Of a stretch of DNA of 64,000 nt, positions 8,776 to 17,947 are shown one piece after another. Positions within the stretch are counted from its first letter, which is position 1. Every line of letters begins with the position of its first letter. The notes beneath the pieces were generated by a model that had not been told where the DNA came from, searched no databases, and was given only the letters and a program-made list of their open reading frames with translations. A program made the translations under genes and the position numbers. The DNA is from CAYQLY01 sp964418605. GTDB lineage: Bacteria; Bacteroidota; Bacteroidia; Cytophagales; Cyclobacteriaceae. The DNA lies in the NCBI GenBank assembly GCA_964418605.1, contig CAYQLY010000003.1, forward strand, positions 1 through 64,000, read 5' to 3'.

Positions 8776-10743
8776 TTATCTTGACTCTTGTTTTAATAAA
8801 TACTCTTTAAGAAACAAAGTAGTCGCTGCATTTTGAAAATCTTTATTCACTTTTTTAGCAAATCCATGTCCTTCATCTTTAGCCATAATATACCACACCT
8901 TATTTCCTTTTTTCTCCAAGGCATCTACCATTTGATCTGATTCTGACACAGGAACACGTGGATCATTTTTACCTTGAATAATCAACATGGGTTTAGTTAT
9001 TTTTTGAATATTATTTGTGGGAGAAATTTTTATTAAAAATTCACGCATCGCTGGATCACGTTCGTCGCCATACTCTACTCTTCGCAGGTCTTGTCTATAT
9101 GGACTTGTATTTTCTAAGAATGTAACAAAATTACTAATTCCTACTATATCTATCCCACACTTTAAACGATCATTATAATTTGTCATGCAAGCTAATGTCA
9201 TAAATCCACCATAAGATCCGCCAGTTACTGCTACCCGCTTTGAGTCTAAATTGGGCTGTTTTTCAATCCAATCCAATAATGAACCAATATCTTTAACTGA
9301 ATTTTCTCTCAAATACCCGTTATCCAACTCAAGATACGACTTTCCATATCCGAAAGAACCCCTTATATTCGGATAAATAACAGCTATCCCTAACTCATCT
9401 ATTAAATACTGAGTAAATGAATTAAACTTCGGATCAGACTGTGCCTCTGGCCCCCCATGCATATTAATTAACACTGGAAATCGATTTGTTTTTTGACTCA
9501 CGATTTTAGGCATATACAGGATAGCCGGAATTAATCTTGGTTTTCCATTAACCGAATCAAACGTGGGGTATTGAATAAGTTGCGCATCAACAAAATTTTC
9601 TGTGTGAAGCCCACCTACTTCACTAAATGTCCATCGTTCTAGTTTCTCTTTTTTAAGGTCATAAGTATACACATCGGAAGGTAGACGACCACTTATTGAA
9701 AATGCAAGTTGAGTATCTTCATCATTAAACTTAACAGAAGATGTAATTACACCTTCTGGAATATTTTTTAATACTTGATAACGAAACGATTTTGTATCTA
9801 ACAAATGAACTTTACTATATCCATTTTCATTCGTAACGAAAACAATATATTTGCCATTCTTACTTCTTTCTAGTTGATTTATATCCCAAGAAATAGAAGA
9901 AGCAACAGATCTGATTTTTTTGGACGTTAAATCCATATACCGCAACGTCTGAAACTCTGTATCTTCATCAGAGGTAAAAAACAAACCCTGTCCATCTTTA
10001 GTAAATACAGCACTACCATAGTTTATCACTTTTGAGCTTGGGTTAAGCTGTTCGAATTGACCAGAGCTAAGATTAAATAAATGCAAAGTTGATTGTGTAG
10101 CAGAAATACTATTAGTTAACAAAATCCATTTTCCATCATCCGACCAATCGATTGGCTCCCATCCACCTCCTTCGAGTTCAAGTATTTTTTTTTCTGAAGA
10201 CAATCCTTTCAGATCACTTATGTATATATCAACATCTGCTCCATTTCTTTTACTGGATGGATAAACTAACTGCCCTCGTGATGCATGCCAAAGAATACCA
10301 GCTGCGCCATAGTTTGCATTTCTAGAAATACCATCTGTCAACAATTGAATAGTTCCTGTCTTAGCATCTGAAAAATAGATTTGATAATTCTCATCCCCTC
10401 CAGTATCCTTTACAAACAAAAAACCTTTGTCCCCACATGGGATCACTTTGCTTATAAGATCTGAAAAAAAAGTTAATTGTTCTCTATACGCACGTGGGCC
10501 ACTGACATGATGTACTTGCATTGTTTCTCCAAAACGTGTCAGTATGTATATACCCTTTCCTTTCGTATCCCAAGCCGCAAATCCAGCTGCACGAGTAGAT
10601 TGATACTGATTCAACTTTCCAAAATTCTGATTCGAAAAATCAGGTATATTGTGAATAACTAGATTTCCAATCTCTTTTTGTTGAGAAAAGGAAATAAAAA
10701 CTATATTAAAATAAAATAATACAATTGAACTGATTTTTTTCAT
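8776..10743 (-). CDS. S9 family prolyl oligopeptidase-like serine peptidase
   Basis: A 655-residue secreted peptidase (signal peptide about 1-20, FISFSQQ). The N-terminal half is a WD/PD40-like propeller (repeats such as PIDWSDDGKWILLTN and VFTKDGQGLFFTSDED). The C-terminal alpha/beta-hydrolase domain carries the catalytic triad: S510 in GGSYGGF, D594 in GKNDPRVP and H626 in DEGHGF. This architecture fits the dipeptidyl-peptidase/acylaminoacyl-peptidase subgroup, which removes residues from peptides in the periplasm or outside the cell. It follows metH by 37 nt on the same strand, so it may be cotranscribed, although no functional link is obvious. Confidence 0.92.
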   Translation of the reverse strand: MKKISSIVLFYFNIVFISFSQQKEIGNLVIHNIPDFSNQNFGKLNQYQSTRAAGFAAWDTKGKGIYILTRFGETMQVHHVSGPRAYREQLTFFSDLISKVIPCGDKGFLFVKDTGGDENYQIYFSDAKTGTIQLLTDGISRNANYGAAGILWHASRGQLVYPSSKRNGADVDIYISDLKGLSSEKKILELEGGGWEPIDWSDDGKWILLTNSISATQSTLHLFNLSSGQFEQLNPSSKVINYGSAVFTKDGQGLFFTSDEDTEFQTLRYMDLTSKKIRSVASSISWDINQLERSKNGKYIVFVTNENGYSKVHLLDTKSFRYQVLKNIPEGVITSSVKFNDEDTQLAFSISGRLPSDVYTYDLKKEKLERWTFSEVGGLHTENFVDAQLIQYPTFDSVNGKPRLIPAILYMPKIVSQKTNRFPVLINMHGGPEAQSDPKFNSFTQYLIDELGIAVIYPNIRGSFGYGKSYLELDNGYLRENSVKDIGSLLDWIEKQPNLDSKRVAVTGGSYGGFMTLACMTNYNDRLKCGIDIVGISNFVTFLENTSPYRQDLRRVEYGDERDPAMREFLIKISPTNNIQKITKPMLIIQGKNDPRVPVSESDQMVDALEKKGNKVWYIMAKDEGHGFAKKVNKDFQNAATTLFLKEYLLKQESR

Positions 10744-10780
10744 ATTTGCTTGCTTTAAAAATTAAGACTACAATAATAGA

Positions 10781-13700
10781 TTAAATTTCATAATTCAAAT
10801 GAGATGATAGCCATTTTTCCATTTCTGTAGTGCTTTTATTTTTTCGTTTGGCATACTCTTCTACCTGATCTTTTTCAATCTTTCCTAGTCCAAAATAGTT
10901 AGATTCCGGATGTGAAAAATACCACCCACTTACTGATGAAGCCGGATACATCGCAAAACTTTCTGTCAATCGAATGCCTGTATTTTCTTCAACCTGTAAC
11001 AACTTAAAAAGTGTTTCTTTTTCCGTATGGTCAGGACAAGCCGGATAGCCTGGTGCTGGACGAATGCCTCTATATTTTTCTCGAATCAACTCTTCATTTG
11101 ATAAGTTTTCATCGGAAGCATATCCCCAAAATTCTTTACGCACACGTTGATGCATCAGTTCAGCAAAAGCTTCAGCCAACCGATCAGCCAAGGCTTTAAT
11201 CATAATACTGCTATAATCATCATGTTCTTTTTCAAATTTTTCTACGATTTTTTCTATTCCAATTCCAGCTGTCACAGCAAATCCACCAATATAATCTTGA
11301 ATGCCATGATTTTCAGGTGCAACAAAATCAGCTAAGGATAAATTTGGAATTCCATCTGCTCGCTTACCTTGTTGACGCAACATGTGCAAGGTAGCTATCT
11401 TATTAAAATAGGTACGATCATTGTGGTTATGAAAACAATGACCTGATTCTTTATCTTGTTTCCAAGCGATGAAATAATCACTATCTTTATATACTTGAAT
11501 ATCATCGTCATTCACTGTTTGTGCTGGAAAAAATCCGATCACTGCATTGGCTTGCAACCAGTTATTTTCAATTATTTTTTTGAGTAAATCTTGCGCATCA
11601 TAATATAGCTTCGTTGCTTCTTTTCCAACAACGTCATCTTCTAAAATTTTAGGAAAACGTCCAGCCAATTCCCATGTTTGAAAAAATGGCGTCCAATCGA
11701 TATACTTCGAAATTTCAGCCAATGAATAATTTAAAAATGATTTCACCCCTAAAAAAGAAGGCGGAATAACGTTTCGTTCATTCCAATTCGTTTTAAACTT
11801 ATTGGCTCGTGCTTGTGAAATCGAAAGTAACGTTTTTTCCTTTTGACCTTCTAAATAATCTGTTCGCAGTTTTTCGTATTCCTCTTTTATGTCTTGCGAA
11901 AATTTTGTTTTATTTTCTTTACTTAATAAATTACTTACAACGGGTACACTTCGGGATGCATCTAATACATGAATGGTTGGCGAAGAATAATGAGGCGCTA
12001 TCTTCACTGCCGCATGAATACGTGACGTCGTTGCTCCTCCAATTAATAATGGAATAGAAAATTTTTGCCGTTCCATTTCTTTAGCCACATGCACCATCTC
12101 ATCGAGTGAAGGAGTAATCAATCCGCTCAACCCAATCACATCTACTTTTTCCTGAAGAGCTGTTTCTAAAATTTTTTCACATGAAACCATCACACCCAAA
12201 TCAATCACTTCATAATTATTACATCCTAACACCACTCCCACAATATTTTTTCCAATATCATGCACATCGCCTTTTACCGTTGCCATCAACACTTTTCCTG
12301 CACCTTGTTTTTTTCCAACAGTAGCTTTCTTTTTCTCTTCTTCCATAAATGGAGTTAAATAAGCTACTGCTTTTTTCATTACGCGTGCACTTTTCACCAC
12401 TTGAGGTAAAAACATTTTCCCAGCTCCAAATAAATCCCCCACGATACTCATTCCTGCCATCAACGGTCCTTCGATGATTTCTAATGAAGTAGCATATTTC
12501 CCCCTCGCCTCTTCCATATCGTGATCGATGTATTCTACCACTCCTTTTACTAAGGCGTGTGAAATACGTGTTTCTAATTTTTCATTTCGCCAGGCATCAT
12601 CTCGTACAAATTCTTTTCCTTTCCCTTTTATTTTCTCCGCAAAATCAACTAATCGTTCAGTCGCATCCGCTCTTCGATTGAGCAATACATCTTCTACTCG
12701 TTCTAATAAATCTTTCGGTATATTTTCATACACTTCAATCATTCCTGCATTCACAATTCCCATATCTAATCCTGCTTGAATCGCATGATACAAAAAGGCT
12801 GAATGCATGGCTTCACGTACGACATCATTTCCTCGGAATGAAAATGAAATATTACTAATTCCTCCGCTTACTTTTACGCCAGGTAAATTTTCTTTAATCC
12901 ATTTCGTAGCTTTAATAAAATCAACCGCATAATTGGCATGTTCTTCAATTCCGGTAGCTACCGTTAAAATATTTGGATCGAAGATGATATCTTCTTTTTT
13001 GAATTTTACTTTTTGAACTAAAATATCATACGCTCGTTTGCAAATGGCTATTCTTCGTTCATAAGTATCCGCTTGTCCTTTTTCATCAAATGCCATCACG
13101 ACGACAGCGGCTCCATAACATTTTACTTTCTTCGCATACTCAATAAATTTTTCTTCTCCTTCTTTTAAAGAAATAGAATTGACGACTGATTTTCCTTGCA
13201 CACATTTTAACCCTGCTTCAATCACCGACCATTTCGATGAATCAATCATGATGGGTAACTTGGCAATATCTGGTTCTGAAGCGATTAAATTTAAAAATGT
13301 CGTCATCGCTTGTTCCGAATCCAACATCCCTTCATCCATATTCACATCGATGAGTTGCGCTCCTCCCTCTACTTGCGAACGCGCAACGACTAATGCTTCC
13401 TCGTATTTATTATCTTTAATCAATCGCGCAAAGGCTTTCGATCCTGTGACATTTGTTCGCTCTCCGATATTGATAAAATTACTTCCTTCAAAAATAGTCA
13501 GCGGTTCTAATCCACTATACTGAGCCGAAGGAGTAATCGAAGGGATAACACGAGGTTTATAATTTTTAGCCACTTCAGCGATACGTTTAATATGTTCAGG
13601 AGTGGTTCCACAACATCCGCCGAGCATGTTTACAAAATTATTTTCTAAAAAATCTTTTAACTGAGCGACCATCTCTGCAGGTGTTTCATCATATTCACCT

Positions 13701-14530
13701 AAGGCATTAGGTAATCCAGCATTTGGATATGCACTCGTATAAAAAGGAGCTTTATCAGAAAGCTCTTGCACATAGGGACGAAGTTGTTTAGCTCCCAACG
13801 CACAATTCAATCCAATACTTAATAAAGGAATATGAGAAACAGAATATAAAAAGGCTTCGAGTGTTTGTCCAGATAATGTTCTTCCACTGGCATCGGTAAT
13901 TGTACCTGAAACCATCACCGGAATTTTCTTTCCTGTTTTTTCAAAATACTGATCAATCGCAAACAACGCTGCTTTCGCATTGAGTGTGTCAAAAATCGTT
14001 TCGATTAATAACACATCTACTCCTCCATCGATCAATCCACGGATCTGTTCAGTATACGATTCTACTAATTGATCAAACGTCACTGCGCGAAATCCTGGAT
14101 CATTTACATTTGGAGAAAGCGAAGCTGCTTTGGTGGTAGGACCAATCGCTCCAGCTACAAATCTCGGTTTCGATGGATTTTTCTTTGTGAATTCATCGGC
14201 TACTTCTTTAGCAATCTTAGCTGATTGAACATTCAACTCATAAATTAAATTTTCCATGTGATAATCGGCCATAGAAATAGAATTGGAATTAAATGTATTG
14301 GTTTCAATAATATCTGCTCCGGCTTCTAAATAAGCCGCATGAATTTCTTTTATAATGTGTGGTTGAGTGATAGATAATAAATCATTATTTCCTTTTAAAG
14401 AATGTGCAAAATTTTTGAAACGATCGCCTCGATAATCCTCTTCTTTGAGTTTATACCGTTGAATCATCGTACCCATGGCTCCATCGATGATAAGGATGCG
14501 TTGTTTCAATATCTCGCTGATAGTATTCAT
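10781..14530 (-). CDS. metH: Cobalamin-dependent methionine synthase
   Basis: A full-length 1249-residue enzyme that transfers a methyl group from methyltetrahydrofolate to homocysteine through cobalamin. Four modules are in the standard order: homocysteine domain (zinc ligands C243, C306, C307 in LNCALG and GGCCGTT), pterin-binding domain (about 345-620), B12 domain with the cap and lower-ligand motif DVHDIG (H757), and the SAM-dependent reactivation domain with RPAPGYPACPDH. Nothing is truncated. No cobalamin or SAM riboswitch is evident in the 115-nt gap to the divergent transketolase gene. No metF neighbour is present. Confidence 0.97.
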   Translation of the reverse strand: MNTISEILKQRILIIDGAMGTMIQRYKLKEEDYRGDRFKNFAHSLKGNNDLLSITQPHIIKEIHAAYLEAGADIIETNTFNSNSISMADYHMENLIYELNVQSAKIAKEVADEFTKKNPSKPRFVAGAIGPTTKAASLSPNVNDPGFRAVTFDQLVESYTEQIRGLIDGGVDVLLIETIFDTLNAKAALFAIDQYFEKTGKKIPVMVSGTITDASGRTLSGQTLEAFLYSVSHIPLLSIGLNCALGAKQLRPYVQELSDKAPFYTSAYPNAGLPNALGEYDETPAEMVAQLKDFLENNFVNMLGGCCGTTPEHIKRIAEVAKNYKPRVIPSITPSAQYSGLEPLTIFEGSNFINIGERTNVTGSKAFARLIKDNKYEEALVVARSQVEGGAQLIDVNMDEGMLDSEQAMTTFLNLIASEPDIAKLPIMIDSSKWSVIEAGLKCVQGKSVVNSISLKEGEEKFIEYAKKVKCYGAAVVVMAFDEKGQADTYERRIAICKRAYDILVQKVKFKKEDIIFDPNILTVATGIEEHANYAVDFIKATKWIKENLPGVKVSGGISNISFSFRGNDVVREAMHSAFLYHAIQAGLDMGIVNAGMIEVYENIPKDLLERVEDVLLNRRADATERLVDFAEKIKGKGKEFVRDDAWRNEKLETRISHALVKGVVEYIDHDMEEARGKYATSLEIIEGPLMAGMSIVGDLFGAGKMFLPQVVKSARVMKKAVAYLTPFMEEEKKKATVGKKQGAGKVLMATVKGDVHDIGKNIVGVVLGCNNYEVIDLGVMVSCEKILETALQEKVDVIGLSGLITPSLDEMVHVAKEMERQKFSIPLLIGGATTSRIHAAVKIAPHYSSPTIHVLDASRSVPVVSNLLSKENKTKFSQDIKEEYEKLRTDYLEGQKEKTLLSISQARANKFKTNWNERNVIPPSFLGVKSFLNYSLAEISKYIDWTPFFQTWELAGRFPKILEDDVVGKEATKLYYDAQDLLKKIIENNWLQANAVIGFFPAQTVNDDDIQVYKDSDYFIAWKQDKESGHCFHNHNDRTYFNKIATLHMLRQQGKRADGIPNLSLADFVAPENHGIQDYIGGFAVTAGIGIEKIVEKFEKEHDDYSSIMIKALADRLAEAFAELMHQRVRKEFWGYASDENLSNEELIREKYRGIRPAPGYPACPDHTEKETLFKLLQVEENTGIRLTESFAMYPASSVSGWYFSHPESNYFGLGKIEKDQVEEYAKRKNKSTTEMEKWLSSHLNYEI

Positions 14531-14550
14531 TAATAGTCTTTAAAAGTAAA

Positions 14551-14575
14551 TTGTTTAAAAATAGCCTAAATTTGC
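14551..14575 (+). promoter_or_regulatory. Probable promoter of the transketolase-subunit gene
   Basis: TAAATTTGC (14567-14575) matches the Bacteroidota -7 element TAnnTTTG on the plus strand, 70 nt before the start codon. A TTG at 14551-14553 is the best -33 candidate but its spacing (13 nt) is short. Confidence 0.45.
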
Positions 14576-14645
14576 CCAAACAACAACCATTATTAGTTTA
14601 AGCATTAGCATCATTCCTAATTTTATCATTTTTTTACTATATATA

Positions 14646-15611
14646 ATGAGTACACTGAAATTCACCTTCACGGAAAAAAAAGACACCCGCTCCGGATTTG
14701 GAGAGGGATTGTTGGAAATAGGAAAAAAGAATCCAAACGTAGTCGCCTTGTGTGCTGATCTCACGGGATCCTTAAAAATGGATGCGTTTCAAAAAGCATT
14801 TCCTGAACGATTTTTTCAAGTAGGAATTGCCGAAGCCAATATGATAGGTCTTGCAGCTGGAATGACGATTGGAGGAAAAATTACTTTTACAGGAACCTTT
14901 GCTAATTTTTCTACCGGACGTGTATACGATCAAATCAGACAGTCAATTGCGTATTCAGGAAAAAATGTAAAGATCTGTGCTTCGCATGCAGGCATTACGT
15001 TGGGAGAAGATGGCGCCACGCATCAAATTTTAGAAGACATTGGGATGATGAAAATGTTGCCCGGGATGACAGTAATTAATACCTGTGATTTTAATCAAAC
15101 GAAAGCGGCGACGATAGCGATTGCGGATCATGTTGGACCGGTGTATTTACGTTTTGGACGACCAGTGGTTCCGATTTTTACTCCAGCTGATCAGAAATTT
15201 CAAATTGGAAAAGCAGTGAAACTCATTGAAGGAAAAGATGTAAGTATTTTTGCGACAGGTCATTTAGTTTGGCCAGCAATTGAAGCCGAAGCGATCTTAA
15301 GAGAAAAAGGAATTCAAGCGGAAGTTATTAATATACATACTATAAAACCGTTGGACGAAGAAGCCATTCTCACTTCGATTAAAAAAACAGGAGCCGCTGT
15401 CTCTGCCGAAGAGCACCAACTCAACGGTGGATTGGGTGATAGCATTGCTCAACTTCTCTCTCGTTTCTACCCTACTCCTCTTGAAATGGTGGGTATCCAT
15501 GATACATTTGGAGAAAGTGGTATTCCGGAAGAGCTGATGAAAAAATATGGACTCACAGCTGAAGCAATTGTAGAAAAAGTGGTGAGAGTGTTGGGGAGGA
15601 AAATGAAATAA
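14646..15611 (+). CDS. Transketolase, C-terminal subunit
   Basis: A 321-residue protein equal to the pyrimidine-binding plus C-terminal domains of transketolase (non-oxidative pentose phosphate pathway). Conserved stretches include LCADLTGS, FFQVGIAEANMIGLAAGM, CASHAGITLGEDGATHQ and AAVSAEEHQLNGGLGDS. Many Bacteroidota split transketolase into an N-terminal (thiamine-diphosphate) and a C-terminal polypeptide, normally from adjacent genes. Here no N-terminal subunit is next to it: the upstream neighbour is divergent metH, and the next gene downstream is an immunity-like gene. The partner must be elsewhere. A GTT-core palindrome lies 18 nt after the stop and may act as terminator. Confidence 0.92.
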   Translation: MSTLKFTFTEKKDTRSGFGEGLLEIGKKNPNVVALCADLTGSLKMDAFQKAFPERFFQVGIAEANMIGLAAGMTIGGKITFTGTFANFSTGRVYDQIRQSIAYSGKNVKICASHAGITLGEDGATHQILEDIGMMKMLPGMTVINTCDFNQTKAATIAIADHVGPVYLRFGRPVVPIFTPADQKFQIGKAVKLIEGKDVSIFATGHLVWPAIEAEAILREKGIQAEVINIHTIKPLDEEAILTSIKKTGAAVSAEEHQLNGGLGDSIAQLLSRFYPTPLEMVGIHDTFGESGIPEELMKKYGLTAEAIVEKVVRVLGRKMK

Positions 15612-15629
15612 GTTTTTTAATAAATATTT

Positions 15630-15660
15630 AAGCGTAGTTAGAAACTACGCTTAGAAAGGG
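15630..15660. repeat. REP-like palindrome 1
   Basis: Perfect 10-bp arms AAGCGTAGTT (15630-15639) and AACTACGCTT (15643-15652) flank a 3-nt loop, followed by AGAAAGGG. The GTT-NNN-AAC centre and the AAAGGG tail are shared with other copies in this window. It begins 18 nt after the stop of the transketolase-subunit gene. Confidence 0.8.
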
Positions 15661-15745
15661 ATGTAGTTACAAAACATATTCATATTTTTTACACCCTATC
15701 AACATAATTTAATTTATCTTAAATTTATAAACACAATTACGAACT

Positions 15746-16798
15746 ATGACCAAAATTCACGTTAATATTGATTCTTTCAAAAAAGGATTCCCAAAAGAAA
15801 TGCCTGTACCACAATTATTAATTGATTTTGCGAAATGGCTAAAAAAAATTCCCCATGGAACATTAGGATATTTTGATTCTGTAGAAAGCGAGCCCATGCC
15901 TAAAGTATTTATGCCAGAGGGTTTAGACAAAACTGCTATAAAAACTATTTGTTCTAAACTAGGCATTTTTCTTCATCTACCCGATGGATCATTATTGGCT
16001 TTATGGAATTATGGAGGTAAAGCACCAGCAGTAGTATTAATTGGTTCAGAAGGTGCATTAGATAATGTTTCCCCCTCACTAGAATCTTTTTTAATAGCAT
16101 TAAGCAAAGGAAAAACTACCATAAATGATTTAGACGATAAAGAAGCATCTGCCAGTCGCCCTCTACTTACTAAATGGTTGGTGGAACAAGAAGTAAAAGC
16201 GATATCTGCAAAAATTCCTGATTTTCAAGAATGGATTACAAATTTTGAACCTCAACCTGATCCTACTCTTCAAAAAAATATAGCTAAAAATAAAACCATA
16301 GATAAGAATGCTAACTATAAAGAATACAAAGCCTGGGTTGATCTTTTTGGAAAACCTGCTGATGATCCAGAGGTACAACATGCTCTTGCTCAAGTCGGTA
16401 TTACACAAAAAATAAAAGTAGGCAGAACGGATTCTGATGAACGCTTTGATATTAAAGCTACTGGAATGAATATCGTTTTTGCCAATAGTAGTTTTTTATA
16501 CTCAGGCAAAAAAGCGCCCTTTAAACCCAATACCCCAATCTTATCGGGAGTGCTTATGATTTTAAGGCCTTCTAAATTAAATAAATGTATATATACAGGA
16601 GCTCTACCATATAATCTTAAGCTCGAAGATTCGCAAACCGTTCTTCGTAAGCGGTTTGGGAAACCTATAAAAAGTAATGAGAAATTTTATTGGGATCGCT
16701 GGAAACTGAAGACTGAAGGGTTTGAATTATATGTAAGCTATACGGAGGATTTCCAATCCATTAGTAGAATAAGTATTGACTTACCAGGCAGCAATTAG
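15746..16798 (+). CDS. Immunity-like protein with SMI1/KNR4-type N-terminal region
   Basis: A 350-residue cytoplasmic protein with no signal or membrane segment. The first 130 residues (NYGGKAPAVVLIGSEGALDNVSPS, ESFLIALSKGKTTINDLD) resemble SMI1/KNR4 (SUKH) proteins, a superfamily common among polymorphic-toxin immunity proteins. After a Lys/Asp-rich linker (about 165-215), the C-terminal domain (about 225-345) has the pattern GVLMILRP, YTGALPYNLKLED, LRKRFGKP, WKLKTEGFELYVSY, seen in other small immunity-associated proteins. No toxin gene lies nearby. Palindromes flank it on both sides. Immunity function is inference from family resemblance. Confidence 0.65.
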   Translation: MTKIHVNIDSFKKGFPKEMPVPQLLIDFAKWLKKIPHGTLGYFDSVESEPMPKVFMPEGLDKTAIKTICSKLGIFLHLPDGSLLALWNYGGKAPAVVLIGSEGALDNVSPSLESFLIALSKGKTTINDLDDKEASASRPLLTKWLVEQEVKAISAKIPDFQEWITNFEPQPDPTLQKNIAKNKTIDKNANYKEYKAWVDLFGKPADDPEVQHALAQVGITQKIKVGRTDSDERFDIKATGMNIVFANSSFLYSGKKAPFKPNTPILSGVLMILRPSKLNKCIYTGALPYNLKLEDSQTVLRKRFGKPIKSNEKFYWDRWKLKTEGFELYVSYTEDFQSISRISIDLPGSN

Positions 16799-16829
16799 TC
16801 TTACAATTTGAATTATATTCGCCCCCACT

Positions 16830-16852
16830 CAGCGTAGTTTGTAACTACGCTG
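16830..16852. repeat. REP-like palindrome 2
   Basis: Perfect 10-bp arms CAGCGTAGTT and AACTACGCTG with loop TGT. It begins 31 nt after the stop of the 350-residue immunity-like gene. This copy lacks the AAAGGG tail. Confidence 0.8.
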
Positions 16853-16874
16853 ATATATAGTTATTTTAATAATC

Positions 16875-16905
16875 AGGCGTAGTTATAAACTACGCCTAGA
16901 AAGGG
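16875..16905. repeat. REP-like palindrome 3
   Basis: Perfect 10-bp arms AGGCGTAGTT (16875-16884) and AACTACGCCT (16888-16897) with loop ATA, followed by AGAAAGGG. It stands only 22 nt after copy 2, so the two may form a doublet. A gene fragment with no start codon begins immediately to its right. Confidence 0.8.
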
Positions 16906-17102
16906 TAACTAATTTTCGTCGCATAAGTAAAATATTAATAGATTCTTATGAGTTCTGGGATAAAAAAATGAGAGGAAATTTTAATAAATATAAAGGTGTA
17001 AACCTTGCAATTTATAGAGGTCAACGAAAAATGAATTCCAATGAAAAAAATCTTAAAAGCAAGATAAAAAGTGAAAATTTCTTAGGTATAGAGTTTTTTT
17101 AG
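16905..17102 (+). pseudogene. Gene fragment truncated at a palindrome
   Basis: A reading frame runs without a stop from inside the palindrome tail to a TAG at 17100. It reads VTNFRRISKILIDSYEF, then WDKKMRGNFNKYKGVNL, and ends NFLGIEFF. The first ATG (16968) lies well inside, so the 5' end of the original gene appears to be missing, cut at the palindrome. A 7-T run just before the stop could also hide a frameshift. No family recognised. This fragment and the two neighbouring palindromes account for most of the 400-base gap between larger genes. Confidence 0.35.
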
Positions 17103-17104
17103 AT

Positions 17105-17191
17105 ATGCGATTATTAACACTTGAAGATGGGATTTTTCACAAAGAATTATATGACACACATGATTATAATTACATTTTCTTATTAAATTAA
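17105..17191 (+). pseudogene. 28-codon fragment, possible gene remnant
   Basis: A short open frame (MRLLTLEDGIFHKELYDTHD through YIFLLN) ends 11 nt before the next gene. It looks like the tail of a lost protein more than a real small gene. It has no clear ribosome-binding site. It lies in the same decayed stretch as the fragment to its left. Confidence 0.25.
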
Positions 17192-17202
17192 CTATAAAAC
17201 GA

Positions 17203-17802
17203 ATGAGTTATCAAGCTACTCACATGGCCATCTACGGTATAGAGGTTGATTTTAACCAATCAAAGGATATACTTTTATACATAGCTGAAAAAGTATGGGA
17301 AAAAGAACTGAAAGAAAATTTTCCTACTATACGAGAAGAATGGATAAATGAAATTGTAGATAGTTTGCCCTTTCATTATGATATTCTTAAATCAGAAGGA
17401 AAAACCGATTTTAATGATAGTATAATCGATATCTATACATTTTTTGATTTACTTAATCTTTGCGAGCACTTTACTCCTCTTAGTGATCGAGAAATTATTC
17501 CCTCTTATTTCGATCAACATAAAAACAAACAATATTATAGATATCGATATTATACTGATCTGTTTTCTATAGATGCTGATACAAGAAGTGAATCACTTCG
17601 ATTTAATGAAGGAAAAAATAGTGTATTTGGTGTATATCTCGCTTCAAATGGGTATGCTTATGAAGATGATGTTAATTCTTATACATCGACATTAGATAAA
17701 CGCGCAATAGCTAATTTTGAAAATTATTGTTGGCCTGTGCTGCGATTTTTACATATTCCTCATCAAAATCCTGATATTCATCATATCATACAAACTTGGT
17801 AA
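17203..17802 (+). CDS. Unknown protein of the immunity-like island
   Basis: A 199-residue soluble acidic protein with no signal peptide. It begins MSYQATHMAIYGIEVDF and has an aromatic-rich centre (QYYRYRYYTDLFSID) and C-terminus (NYCWPVLRFLHIPHQNPDIHH). I do not recognise a family. The composition, size and setting (single gene, palindromes on both sides, fragments nearby) match orphan immunity-type genes. A palindrome starts 27 nt after the stop. Confidence 0.55.
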   Translation: MSYQATHMAIYGIEVDFNQSKDILLYIAEKVWEKELKENFPTIREEWINEIVDSLPFHYDILKSEGKTDFNDSIIDIYTFFDLLNLCEHFTPLSDREIIPSYFDQHKNKQYYRYRYYTDLFSIDADTRSESLRFNEGKNSVFGVYLASNGYAYEDDVNSYTSTLDKRAIANFENYCWPVLRFLHIPHQNPDIHHIIQTW

Positions 17803-17829
17803 ACAAAATATTTGGTTTTTCTTCTCCAA

Positions 17830-17863
17830 CTAGCCCTCGTTACAAACGAGAACTAGTAAAGGG
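17830..17863. repeat. REP-like palindrome 4
   Basis: Arms CTAGCCCTCGTT (17830-17841) and AACGAGAACTAG (17845-17856) pair except for two central positions and flank loop ACA. The tail TAAAGGG follows. It belongs to the CTAGTCCTCGTT subfamily and starts 27 nt after the preceding stop codon. Confidence 0.8.
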
Positions 17864-17921
17864 TAAAAAATATTCTGGCTTTGATGAAGTATGGATGGTA
17901 TGTTATGATGGATATGTTTAA
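17862..17921 (+). pseudogene. C-terminal gene remnant abutting a palindrome
   Basis: Directly after the palindrome tail, a frame reads GKKYSGFDEVWMVCYDGYV and stops at 17919. There is no room for a start except inside the palindrome. The short sequence looks like the final strand of a small folded protein, so it is probably the surviving end of a gene whose front was lost at the palindrome. Confidence 0.35.
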
Positions 17922-17947
17922 GGTTTTGTAAATAATATTTTAAAGGC

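Noticed and set aside
14531..14645. Cobalamin or SAM riboswitch before metH
   Set aside because: The gap is only 115 nt, shared with a divergent gene, and no B12-box or SAM-aptamer pattern could be recognised.
17094..17107. Programmed frameshift at the T7 run
   Set aside because: Shifting frames after the T-run gives only seven more codons before another stop, and the fragment already lacks its 5' end, so simple decay is more likely.
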